Assembly (NCBI GenBank): GCA_949361645.1
Contig: OX442428.1
Span: forward strand, 7,910,964 to 7,974,963
From: Spongilla lacustris
Taxonomy: Eukaryota; Porifera; Demospongiae; Spongillida; Spongillidae
Length of the DNA stretch: 64,000 nucleotides
Reading direction: 5' to 3'
Part shown: piece after piece, positions 1-9,323 of the stretch
How positions within the stretch are numbered: the stretch's first letter is position 1
How the letters are laid out: each line of letters starts with the position of its first letter
Made by a program: the position numbers and the translations under genes
Notes under the pieces: generated by a model
Database searches by the model: none
What the model was told of the DNA's origin: nothing
The model's input: the letters and a program-made list of their open reading frames with translations, nothing else

Positions 1-2614
1 TCATTTACACCAAACATGTACAGTATATCTGAAAATGGAACCACACTTGGAACTGGTAACAAACCTTGTATGCATTCAACCTGCTCCCATTGCTCCTCCC
101 ATTCCTCCTCATCCCCAGGCCTTCCACCATATACTCTCTCTGTCTTGACGTTGGACCCTGGTGTTCACACCTTCGTCATCATTGCAGCCAATGGCGTGAC
201 AGGAACCAGTGCAGCCAGCCGTGTGAGCATCACAGTGCCAGGTGAGCACATTTGTACCTGCACACCATGACTTGTTGTGTTACCTTTAGACATGTTGCAT
301 TTCTATCACTCCATCATGCTGTGATGGTAGCCTTAAGACATGTTACATTTCTATCACTCCATCATGCTGTGATGGTAGCCTTTAGACATGTTACATTTCT
401 ATCACTCCATCATGCTGTGATGGTAGCCATAAGACATGTTACATTTCTATCACTCCATCATGCTGTGATGGTAGCCTTAAGACATGTTACATTTCTATCA
501 CTTCATCATGCTGTGATGGTAGCCATAAGACATGTTACATTTCTATCACTCCATCATGCTGTGATGGTAGCCTTAAGACATGTTACATTTCTATCACTCC
601 ATCATGCTGTGATGGTAGCCTTAAGACATGTTACATTTCTATCACTCCATCATGCTGTGATGGTAGCCTTAAGACATGTTACATTTCTATCACTCCATCA
701 TGCTGTGATGGTAGCCATAAGACATGTTACATTTCTATCACTCCATCATGCTGTGATGGTAGCCTTAAGACATGTTACATTTCTATCACTCCATCATGCT
801 GTGATGGTAGCCTTAAGACATGTTACATTTCTATCACTCCATCATGCTGTGATGGTAGCCTTAAGACATGTTACATTTCTATCACTCCATCATGCTGTGA
901 TGGTAGCCTTAAGACATGTTACATTTCTATCACTTCATCATGCTGTGATGGTAGCCTTAAGACATGTTACATTTCTATCACTTCATCATGCTGTGATGGT
1001 AGCCTTAAGACATGTTACATCATGCTGTGATGGTAGCCATAAGACATGTTACATTTCTATCACTCCATCATGCTGTGATGATAGCCTTAAGACATGTTAC
1101 ATTTCTATCACTCCATCATGCTGTGATGGTAGCCTTAAGACATGTTATATTTCTATTATTCCTTTCTTCCTAGCTAGCTCGGCAGGGCATACCACTGTAC
1201 TATTATAAGATTGAGGTATATATAGCTGTCGTGATGGTTTTATCATCACTACTTGGCCCCTGAATGATATTTAGTTATTTCGGTAATGTATGGTCCATTG
1301 GTAATGGTCACTGATAATAGATATCATCCCTCCCTCCCTCCCTCCCTCCCTCCCTCCCTCCCTCCCTCCCTCCCTCCCTCCCTCCCTCCCTCCCTCCCTC
1401 CCTCCCTCCCTCCCTCCCTCCCTCCCTCCCTCCCTCCCTCCCTCCCTCCCTCCCTCCCTCCCTCCCTCCCTCCCTCCCTCCCTCCCTCCCTCCCTCCCTC
1501 CCTCCCTCCCTCCCTCCCTCCCTCCCTCCCTCCCTCCCTCCCTCCCTCCCTCCCTCCCTCCCTCCCTCCCTCCCTCCCTCCCTCCCTCCCTCATAGCCTA
1601 TGTTCAATGTTTCCCCTCTCCTACTGATGTGAACACTACGGCTTGTGCCTCCAACATTCCACTCTTGGGTGCCCAGTGCTCGTTGGACCAGGGACCAGCT
1701 GTACCCTGCTCCTTCCCCCTCAACACCTCCACACTACCTCCAGGCACACATAACATCAGGGTCACCTCTAACAAAGGCAACATCACCCTCACAAGCAGTG
1801 CTACCTTCATCCTCCAAGGTATGGCTGGGGAGGAGGGCTGAAGGCACCTATGCTTCACCCTATGGTCACATTTTAACCCTGTTTGAGATGTTGCCAAGTT
1901 ATGGGATAAAGGTGACCCCTTTCCCACCCCCACCCACCCCCACCCCTTCACAGGACTACCACCGTTTGCACCCAAGATTGACTTTGTACAAGTTGATGAG
2001 GGTAACGCCATCTTCATCCATTGGACAGTCAACTCCACACTCCTAAGACCTGTCTCCTCTTATGAGCTACAAGTCACTGGACCTTCTGCACACAACCAAA
2101 CCACACCCCTCACAAGCACCTCGTACACCCTCAAAGTGGGCGTGGCACAGGGGCAAACCTACGTCTTCCAAGTGCGGGCCCTGAACGTGTATGGGACTGG
2201 TAACTATAGCGACCCGAGAGCATTAGTGGTGCCTGGGCACCAGATGCGGTGGTGGGTGTACCTGATCATAGCCCTCCTCCTCCTCCTGGCCCTCCTGCTC
2301 TGCTGTGTGCTCTGCTGCTGTCTGCTCTGCTGCTGCTGCAAGGAAGGGAAAACATATGATCCGAGGAAATATGGTAGGTCCCCAGGCCCACTGGTATATC
2401 CTCAAATCTGCCAGTAGGTCCCCCTGCCTACTGGTGGGTCCCCAGGCCAGCTGGCAGGTTCCCAGGCCTTTGGTGTAGGTCCCATAGTGTGGGTGTGGGA
2501 GGTGTGGGAAGTGAGGAGGTGTGGCCAAAATTTATACAGCTGTATCTTTTCTTGTCAGAAGAGGAATATAGGAAGGACATGGAAGCAGAAAATAAAGCCG
2601 TGGAAATGAAATAA
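1..2614 (+). CDS. 3' end of modular Ig/FNIII type I membrane receptor, copy 1 (partial gene)
   Basis: Seen: spliced exons 1-55 (end of module exon B), 119-241 (exon C), 1597-1818 (exon A), 1954-2373 (FNIII plus membrane span) and 2560-2614 (tail, stop TAA 2612-2614). Every junction is GT/AG and phase 1, so the exons read through as one frame. The 420-bp exon encodes a fibronectin III-like domain (YELQVTG ... YVFQVRALNVYGTGNYSDPR), then a membrane helix of Leu/Ile/Cys ending in a run of cysteines, then KEGKTYDPRKY; the last exon adds a Glu/Lys-rich tail ending AVEMK. The layout matches the end of the complete gene at 9254-36162, so this is a tandem paralogue whose 5' part lies outside the window. 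Known: FNIII domains are common in adhesion receptors. Inferred: a cell-surface adhesion or recognition protein. The ligand is unknown. Confidence 0.8.
285..1160 (+). repeat. 48-bp VNTR array in intron after exon C (receptor copy 1)
   Basis: About 18 near-identical 48-bp units containing ACATGTTACATTTCTATCAC and a short hairpin, CCATCA-TGCTG-TGATGG. Units differ at a few positions (CCTTAAG, CCATAAG, CCTTTAG). Because 48 is divisible by three the array stays open in several frames, but it lies between a clear donor (242) and the next acceptor (1596), so it is intronic. Confidence 0.95.
1327..1591 (+). repeat. (TCCC)n tract abutting the exon A acceptor
   Basis: About 265 bp of pure TCCC repeat ending in CTCATAG, the acceptor of exon A at 1597. 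It takes the place of the polypyrimidine tract. On the other strand it is (GGGA)n. Confidence 0.95.
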
Positions 2615-3954
2615 GTCACTTCATTGTGATGTCCAGATAGTTTAACCCCTTCCAACTTATATCATGTGATTTTCCAACCTGTCATATACTTTTTATTTTT
2701 GGAGAAGTCCATACTAGCTAGAAGTTGATCAGTATGTTTCATGGCAATGTTAAGAGCATGTGTCTTGAGATTCTGCATTCTCATTGCACACATGCTGTTC
2801 AAGGAGATGTGGTGATCTGAAATGGTACAAACACTTGGCACACTGGCTCGAATTTCATCTAATGCTTTCTCATTGTAACTTTCCATTTCTTTGCGACATC
2901 ATAGATACCCCATCAAACGCGGTAGTAGGGCCCGCCCGACTGTGTGCTCTACCACGTCTGCGACCGATGCATCTACAGCACTTGGTACAATGTGTTCCTG
3001 CTTCACACAACACTTATCGCAAATTGACTTCCTATATGTTTCGTAACATGCATGCAAGCCGTGGCATGCCGTACGAGCATAGATAGTACAAGTTAATAGA
3101 CAGGGACAGGCTGACTTCAAACAACACATGCATTTAATAAGGAAGTTGAAATCATCTATTTTCTGTTTTGTCTTCTTACAGTAACATTCCTGTACTGTAT
3201 GCTCAATGCAGGCACTGGTCAATGAAAATACCCTAACAGTAATCCACAGTTTGACAATCCCCAACATTTCCACCAATTTTCAGCCACTCCATTGTCTTGA
3301 CTCTGCTGCATTGATATTAGGGACCCTATCTACCTTCCTATCTGCCTCTGTCACTGCCCCTTCTATGCCTCCTTTAATTATCTGCCTCTGTCACTGCCCC
3401 CTCTCCCCCCCCCCCCCCCTCTGCCTCCCCATCTGCTACCTATGCAAATGATCCTGTCAGTTCAGCCTCTTCAGTTACAAACAGGCAGTGAGAGAGGCAG
3501 ATACCAAAGGGAAGTGACTGAGGCAGATAGGCTGAGGGACAATCAATCAATGTTCGATACATAGTTTAATCTAATTTCATTTTGGAGTTATTGCCCACAA
3601 CCAATCATAGCTTGGCAAGTCATTACCATCCTTAATAACCTGCACTTTTTTTCCCCCCCGTTTTATAATACATGTCAAGCACGTGACAGAAAATGATATG
3701 AATACGATTTAAAATGTTGAGCCTCGCTCGTAACACATGCATACGAGTTGTAATTGTTAGGATAGGAGGAGGGGCTGAACTAGTTGGATATACATGTAGC
3801 CCTACGTACCAACGACTTGTACCCATCTGTCAGTTATGTGGGCTAGACCTTATTCGACCGCAAATATAAGAATATATTCTTGTGTGACATAATTGGAAAG
3901 GCGTCGCCATTAATGAGTACATGTACACGAACCGTTTAAGCAGCTTGATAAAAA
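2615..3954. other. Intergenic spacer, no gene supported
   Basis: After the receptor stop there is AT-richer sequence. A minus-strand frame at 2899-3276 is rich in Cys but has no recognisable domain or splice context. A pure C run lies at about 3402-3418. I see no supported gene here. Confidence 0.5.
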
Positions 3955-4302
3955 TATAGACCCCTTGCCGTGTCATGCCGGGAAGGATCAAAACATTAGC
4001 GGCCATGTTGTTTTGACCCAAAATGTGTGCGTTATTTAGAATTTGTGTTTTCATTACGTACGAATGATGTATTAATAATGGTGAAAAATCACGGCCTAAT
4101 TAATTGTATTCATATGTTTATGCACGAATCATATACTTAGAACCGAATGAAATGGTTATGTTATGGGTTGTTGCGGGCGTACAATTATAGAGTTAGATTT
4201 ACGTCATCGTCGTCGTAGATACATAGCGCACACCTTTTGGTCCAAAACAATATGGCCGCTAATGTTTTGATCCTTCCCGGGATGACACGGCAAGGGGTCT
4301 AT
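3955..4302. mobile_element. Small foldback/MITE-like inverted repeat
   Basis: About 67-bp arms (3955-4021 and 4230-4302) are inverted copies of each other, beginning TATAGACCCCTTGCCGTGTC. They differ by a few substitutions and small gaps and enclose roughly 210 bp without coding potential. No convincing target duplication was seen. Confidence 0.65.
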
Positions 4303-4753
4303 AAAGAGAAGCTTGTTATGCTAGGGTAACCACATATCCATACAGTACTTCAAGAGACGTTTGGCCGGCCCACAAAGTGTTTTCTTCGAGGCATATGATT
4401 ATCACAAGGGCTGTGTAAATCATGACAGCTCAAACTCCGCAATTGAGGCGCAGAATCTCAACAACCCTACACCGTGTTAACAATTCAACTTATTGTATCT
4501 CAATACACCCACTAGACACTACTACACGTGGATTCTGCTTGGTGCTATCGTTTCTTGTTATATCTTTACACAAAATGGCTCACAGTAGATGTCATTAAAT
4601 TACCTTGTCTTGATTATGCTATAAATGACAAAAAACGAGGTGAATTCAAATCAGTCCTATTACACCCACGGTATGATAGAGAGCTTATTTATGTCGCCGG
4701 TGTTCCTTTTTCCCCTTTTCACGGAGGATTACAAGACAGGGACGGCAAACTTA
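4303..4753. other. Non-coding spacer
   Basis: No gene, RNA or repeat with support was seen here. The last ten bases before the next element (ACGGCAAACT at 4742-4751) recur directly after it. Confidence 0.4.
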
Positions 4754-5466
4754 GTCTCGTACCCAGACCCTAGTACGTCACAGCAGCGGATGGATTACAT
4801 CACCGCTACGCTAGAACTAAGGTCTGTTCTGGAATTCCAAAACTTTTTAATTAACCGCAGCCCGCTGGAATGTTGCTAAGTCAACAAGTAGTACATAATT
4901 TTGGATAACAAAATGGATTATGCTTGTACAGCTGTACGTTTTGCGATGGATGAACTGAGAGTGAGTACGTTGAAGGACAAACAGAAAGAGGCTATTCACA
5001 ACTTTGTTCGAGGCCATTGCTGTTTCGTTATTTTGCCAACGGGGTACGGGAAAACGTTGTGCTATGCCTAGCTGCCCTTCGTGTTCGCGATCGACCATCT
5101 TCGAAAGAGAACACCTCGGTCTTCTTAGTCTATTGTAGTTTGCGTTTCGCCGTTGGTATCTCTAATGATGGACCAAGAAAAAACGTTGTGCTATGCCTAG
5201 CTGCCTTTCGTGTTCGCGATCGACCATCTTCGAAAGAGAACACCTCGGTCTTCTATTGTAGTTTGCGTTTCTAGTATCTCTAAGCCCTGAAGGTTAAGAC
5301 GCCATAACCATTAAAACATTAATATATGAATACTATTGCGGTCTAGTTGCCTATCACATTCCATCTGTCACCAACTTTTTGCACTCACTTTTCCAGACCC
5401 TAGTTCCAGCGTAGCGGTGATGTAATCCATCCGCAGCTGTGACGTACTAGGGTCTGGGTACGAGAC
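4754..5466 (+). mobile_element. TIR element carrying a RecQ-like helicase fragment
   Basis: Terminal inverted repeats of about 74 bp (4754-4829 and 5391-5466) start GTCTCGTACCCAGACCCTAG and differ at only about four positions. The flanks ACGGCAAACT (4742-4751) and ACGGCAAACT (5468-5477) look like a target duplication of about 10-13 bp. Related terminal sequence (CCAGACC ... GCGGATG.ATTACAT) recurs near 45113 and 58690, so this is a dispersed family. No transposase was seen, so the element is non-autonomous. The 713-bp interior is mostly the broken helicase piece described next. Confidence 0.7.
4913..5128 (+). pseudogene. RecQ-like DNA helicase N-terminal fragment, broken
   Basis: From ATG 4913 the frame reads through STLKDKQKEAIHNFV into LPTGYGKTLCYA, the Q-motif-like region and Walker A (motif I) of RecQ-family helicases, in the order and spacing of that family. 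A TAG at 5069-5071 then interrupts the frame; it reopens as LPFVFAIDHLRKR before a second stop at 5126. None of the later helicase motifs (DEAH box and beyond) is present. A stretch of about 100 bp (roughly 5046-5148) is tandemly duplicated at 5174-5271, including the in-frame TAG, so the stop predates the duplication. It lies wholly within the TIR element. Inference: a captured host or transposon helicase piece, not a functional gene. Confidence 0.75.
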
Positions 5467-5672
5467 TACGGCAAACTATAATCTCGTACCACGAGGATCA
5501 CCAAATCGATAGAAAAAAAAAAGTAACCAACCTCGTATAAAAGTTTTTGGCCTTGAAAAGTGATCGCTGATAGTTCCTGAACCTTTAGACAACTCGTGTC
5601 ACGTGATGCATACATTAATAACCTTACGGTTATTAATCTATGCGTGATGTAATTGAATCAATATTTGGACGC

Positions 5673-8600
5673 TAAGTAATGTATCAAAGCCTTCATAGGT
5701 CCCGATATGGACGATGATGATCCGTCTACAACTGGTTCTCGGGTTATTTGTCATGTTTGTCGTCGTTTAGTGTCTCTGAAACGCGATGGTACGTTTCGTG
5801 TACACGGCCCTCGTGACCGTCGTTGCCAGGGTTCAAGTCTTTTGCCGGCTGAACAAACACGTGCTTCTTTGCCTTTCTCACCTAATACTACTACTTCTTC
5901 CAACTGCACTGGTTTTCACCCGTCGACTGCTACTTCACCTGTTCTATCTGGCTCGTTTGAATGTGACAAGTTTGAAGAGGCATTTGGAGCGGTTTTGACA
6001 AAAGAACAAATCGATACCAACACACCCTGGCATAGTCTCTGGAATGGCATCATTCGTTTGAATGGTAAGCAGTTCGATTTGCCAGGTGGAGCCGTTGGAA
6101 GAGCTTTTGTTGAGTTGTTAACCACTGAAATTGGCATGATAACTCGAGGAGAGGAAAAATCGGAGCGTTTGATGTGCTTGACGCCGCTGTTATTGCAACG
6201 GGACCCGATGATTAAGAAAGGGTGTGATATACGCCGAACTCTTGAGAAACGGATGGAAATGTGGAGAGCCGGTCATTTTGAAGCATTGTTACATGAAGCC
6301 CAACGCTGTGATGCTGCATTGTGTGGCAGACGGTATAGGCACGACGATGAGAATTCAGCACGTGTCTTCACACGTCTTATGCTTCGTGGCAAAGTACGGG
6401 AGGCGGTGCGCTTGATTACTGAGAGGACAACAGGAGGAATTTTACGGACTGATGACATTGTCGAAGGTACTGGTAAGACTGTTCTTGAGATCCTGAAAGA
6501 AAAACACCCTTCTCCCACCAAACCAGACCCCTCAGCTTTTGCTCATTGTGCCTCATTACCACCATTGATAGACGTTGACATCACTGCATTACATGTTGAA
6601 CATGTAGCCCACAAAATCAAAGGTGGTGCTGGTCCCAGTGGAACTGATTCTGTACAGTGGCAGAGTTTTCTATTACGCTATGGCGCCCACAGTAATCGTT
6701 TGAGGGAAGCTATCGCAGCACTGACACGATTAATGGCAAACACTGTGCTTGAATGGGACAACATTAAAGCTCTGATGGCTAACCGACTTATTGCCTTAGA
6801 CAAGTGTCCTGGAGTACGACCCATTGGCATTGGAGAGTGTTTGCGTCGCATTATTGGTAGAGTGATGGCCCTAACCACAGGTACTGATGTTGAAATGTTG
6901 TGTGGAACAGATCAGTTGGCATCAGGTTTGAAAGCAGGCATAGAAGGAGCAGTGCATGCAATGACGGAGCTTTACACCCAGCATTCTGGTAATGGATGGG
7001 GGCTGTTGTTAGTGGATGCCAAGAATGCTTTTAACATGGTGAACCGAGTTGCTGCCTTGTGGAATGCTCGCGTGTTATGGCCTAGATGCAGCCGTTTTTT
7101 GTTCAACACCTATAGAGGATTTGCTAGGCTTGTCTTAAGAGGATCTGATGAATGTCTATTCAGTAAGGAAGGTGTTACTCAAGGTGATCCTCTATCCATG
7201 CTCATCTATGCAGTTGCACTATTACCACTTGTTAAGTCACTGAAGGTCAAAGAGAACAGGTTGCAGACCTGGTATGCAGATGACTCAGCTTGCATTGGTA
7301 ACATCAAGGAGGTTCGCTCATGGTATGATCAGTTGGCTGAGCAAGGCCCAGCTTATGGATACTTTCCTGAGCCCAAGAAAAGCTGTCTGATTGTTACCCC
7401 TCAATTTGAAGATGAGGCCAGGATAGTCTTTGGTGATTTGGGTGTGCAGATAGTGAACGGACATCGCTTTCTTGGGGGTGTTATTGGAGACTGCATGATA
7501 GCAGACGATTTTGTGAGGAAGAAGGTTGCAATGTGGGTAGATTGTGTTGTGAAACTCTCCAAGGCAGCTACCAAGTCACCACAAGCCGCTTATACTGCTC
7601 TCTCCAAATCCCTTCAGTGTGAATGGTCATACCTGCAGCGAGTCATGCATAACTGTGGAGGTGCTTTTGTCCCACTGCAAGATGTGATTTTAAAGGCTTT
7701 CTACCCAGCATTGTTTGAAGGAGATTTGTCAGATGCTGAATGTAAACTGTTTTCCTTACCAACTCGTTTTGCTGGCTTGGGGATCAATAATCCTACTGAA
7801 ACAGCATCATCGTCCTACCACACCTCTACCCAGAGTACCAAAGTTGTGGTAGAAGCTATTAAGGGATGTGGTGAATTTAGCTCTGCCTGTCACCTGGATG
7901 CAATCAGCAAGGCAAGATATGAGACGCGAAAAGCACTTGACGAGGTTTCCAAACAGAAACTAGATGCCATTCTTGCAACTCTTTCACCAGGCAGACAACG
8001 TGCAATCATGAGGGTGGTTGAAGGCAAAACGTCCAGCTGGTTGACAACTCTGCCACTCCAAAGTTGCCACTTTGATTTGGCTCCTGTACAGTTCAGAGAT
8101 GGCCTAGCTCTGCGCTATTTGCAACATCCATCTAATCTGCCAGCCAAATGTGATGGTTGTGGAGCTGATTTCACCCTCCAACATGCCCTAGACTGTAAGA
8201 AGGGGGGACTTGTTATACTACGCCACAATGAGATCCGTGACTGCCTTGGTGACCTTGCCAGTCAGGTGTGGCCCCAAGTTATAAAGGAGCCTATTGTCAA
8301 TGAGACTACTGCCACCTCAAGTGATCCAGGACTAAGGCTTGACCTGGGAATCAGAGGTGTTTGGCAACCACAGGTGGAGGCGTTGTTTGATGTCCGTGTC
8401 ATAGACACTGACGCCCCATCACACTGCCATCGAGCACCTAATGCCATTCTTGAGTCAAGCTCATTGGAGAAGAAGAGAATGTACAAAAAGGCAGTTGCAG
8501 ACAGAAGAGGCACCTTCACCCCATTTGTCCTTTCCGTGGACGGACTACTACACAAAGAGGCTAGTCACTTCCTAAAGCACATGGCCACTGCTCTGTCTTC

Positions 8601-8882
8601 CAAGTGGGACAAAGCCTTTTCCATTACCAGCAGCTATGTCAGATCACGGCTTGCTTTTGCAGGGGTTCGAGCAGTGAGCCTCTGTCTTAGAGGATCCCGC
8701 ACCAAATGGAGAAGTGGGCTGGGGTTTGAAGATGGTGCTCCTCTGGCCTCATTCATGGATTAAATTTATTGTCTTATTATTTCTCTTTTTAATTACTTGT
8801 CATCTAATTGTATGTATTTCATGTTTTTATTAATTTAATTGGCTGTTTTATCAAAGCCTTCATAAATCAAAATATCTCTCTT
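5673..8882 (+). mobile_element. RLE-type non-LTR retrotransposon, apparently full length
   Basis: A single long ORF (5707-8763) is flanked by perfect 37-bp direct repeats at 5636-5672 and 8883-8919 (ATCTATGCGTGATGTAATTG...), the target-site duplication. This places the element ends at 5673 and 8882, leaving a 34-bp 5' leader and a 119-bp 3' UTR with no poly(A) tail. The 16-mer TATCAAAGCCTTCATA occurs near both ends (5682-5697 and 8849-8864). Identical TSDs and an undamaged ORF indicate a recent insertion. It lies about 370 bp upstream of the receptor start codon. Confidence 0.85.
5707..8763 (+). CDS. Reverse transcriptase / restriction-like endonuclease polyprotein
   Basis: 1018 aa, uninterrupted, from ATG 5707. 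N-terminus (about aa 15-42): a Cys/His cluster, CHVC...H...C, probably a nucleic-acid-binding zinc finger. Centre: a reverse transcriptase with motif A LLLVDAKNAFN (near aa 435), EGVTQGDPLS (near 488) and catalytic YADDS (near 522). C-terminus: a CCHC knuckle CDGCGADFTLQHALDC (near 815-830), then RHNE, RLDLGIRG (near 877) and ALFDVRV (near 892), resembling the CCHC plus PD-(D/E)XK restriction-like endonuclease module of R2/NeSL/HERO-type elements. Known: such proteins nick target DNA and prime reverse transcription from it. There is no APE endonuclease, RNase H or integrase. I cannot assign the clade from sequence alone. The start is supported by the short leader after the TSD. Confidence 0.85.
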   Translation: MDDDDPSTTGSRVICHVCRRLVSLKRDGTFRVHGPRDRRCQGSSLLPAEQTRASLPFSPNTTTSSNCTGFHPSTATSPVLSGSFECDKFEEAFGAVLTKEQIDTNTPWHSLWNGIIRLNGKQFDLPGGAVGRAFVELLTTEIGMITRGEEKSERLMCLTPLLLQRDPMIKKGCDIRRTLEKRMEMWRAGHFEALLHEAQRCDAALCGRRYRHDDENSARVFTRLMLRGKVREAVRLITERTTGGILRTDDIVEGTGKTVLEILKEKHPSPTKPDPSAFAHCASLPPLIDVDITALHVEHVAHKIKGGAGPSGTDSVQWQSFLLRYGAHSNRLREAIAALTRLMANTVLEWDNIKALMANRLIALDKCPGVRPIGIGECLRRIIGRVMALTTGTDVEMLCGTDQLASGLKAGIEGAVHAMTELYTQHSGNGWGLLLVDAKNAFNMVNRVAALWNARVLWPRCSRFLFNTYRGFARLVLRGSDECLFSKEGVTQGDPLSMLIYAVALLPLVKSLKVKENRLQTWYADDSACIGNIKEVRSWYDQLAEQGPAYGYFPEPKKSCLIVTPQFEDEARIVFGDLGVQIVNGHRFLGGVIGDCMIADDFVRKKVAMWVDCVVKLSKAATKSPQAAYTALSKSLQCEWSYLQRVMHNCGGAFVPLQDVILKAFYPALFEGDLSDAECKLFSLPTRFAGLGINNPTETASSSYHTSTQSTKVVVEAIKGCGEFSSACHLDAISKARYETRKALDEVSKQKLDAILATLSPGRQRAIMRVVEGKTSSWLTTLPLQSCHFDLAPVQFRDGLALRYLQHPSNLPAKCDGCGADFTLQHALDCKKGGLVILRHNEIRDCLGDLASQVWPQVIKEPIVNETTATSSDPGLRLDLGIRGVWQPQVEALFDVRVIDTDAPSHCHRAPNAILESSSLEKKRMYKKAVADRRGTFTPFVLSVDGLLHKEASHFLKHMATALSSKWDKAFSITSSYVRSRLAFAGVRAVSLCLRGSRTKWRSGLGFEDGAPLASFMD

Positions 8883-8919
8883 ATCTATGCGTGATGTAAT
8901 TGAATCAATATTTGGACGC

Positions 8920-9253
8920 GTCGCGTGATGTATAATAATATTGGATCGGACGAGCGTGTGACATTATATATTTCATATTGCGGTCGAAGAAGGTCTATAT
9001 AGCCCACACTCAATATCAGATGGGTACATGTACAAATCTTGGTGTACCGACCTTCCGCTAAAACGCGAAGGTCGGGCTGTACCAGACTGAGAGGTCAGCG
9101 ATTTGAACGGATGCATGCACGTGGGTGAATTCCTTACTTTAATATCTATGCGCATGCTTCGATTTATTGATTAATTTCATGCGGCATACTGTTGACAGAG
9201 TGTTGTAGCAGAGGCGTAACAAGCTTCCGTATCATCCAGAACACCTCGGACAC
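8920..9253. promoter_or_regulatory. Upstream region of receptor copy 2
   Basis: 334 bp between the retrotransposon target duplication and the receptor ATG. No TATA box or other defined site was recognised; the promoter must lie here or upstream of the inserted element. Confidence 0.3.
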
Positions 9254-9323
9254 ATGGCGATGGCTCTACGATGCTTAATAACTGGCCTTTTCGCAGTGGG
9301 TCTGATGCTTGCAGAGCCGAGCG
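9254..9323 (+). CDS. Receptor exon 1: signal peptide
   Basis: ATG 9254 opens MAMALRCLITGLFAVGLMLA, a classic hydrophobic signal peptide, followed by EPS and the donor G|GTAAGC at 9324. Ends in phase 1. Confidence 0.75.

Noticed and set aside
285..1208. Long frame of HVTFLSLHHAVMVALR repeats as a protein
   Set aside because: The 48-bp unit has no stop in several frames, but it sits between a clear donor and acceptor; all eight arrays are intronic.
1271..1627. GREG and SLPP repeat proteins on both strands (also near 19277, 24532, 26230)
   Set aside because: Translations of the (TCCC)n microsatellite.
2899..3276. Cys-rich minus-strand protein
   Set aside because: No recognised domain, start context or splice signals.
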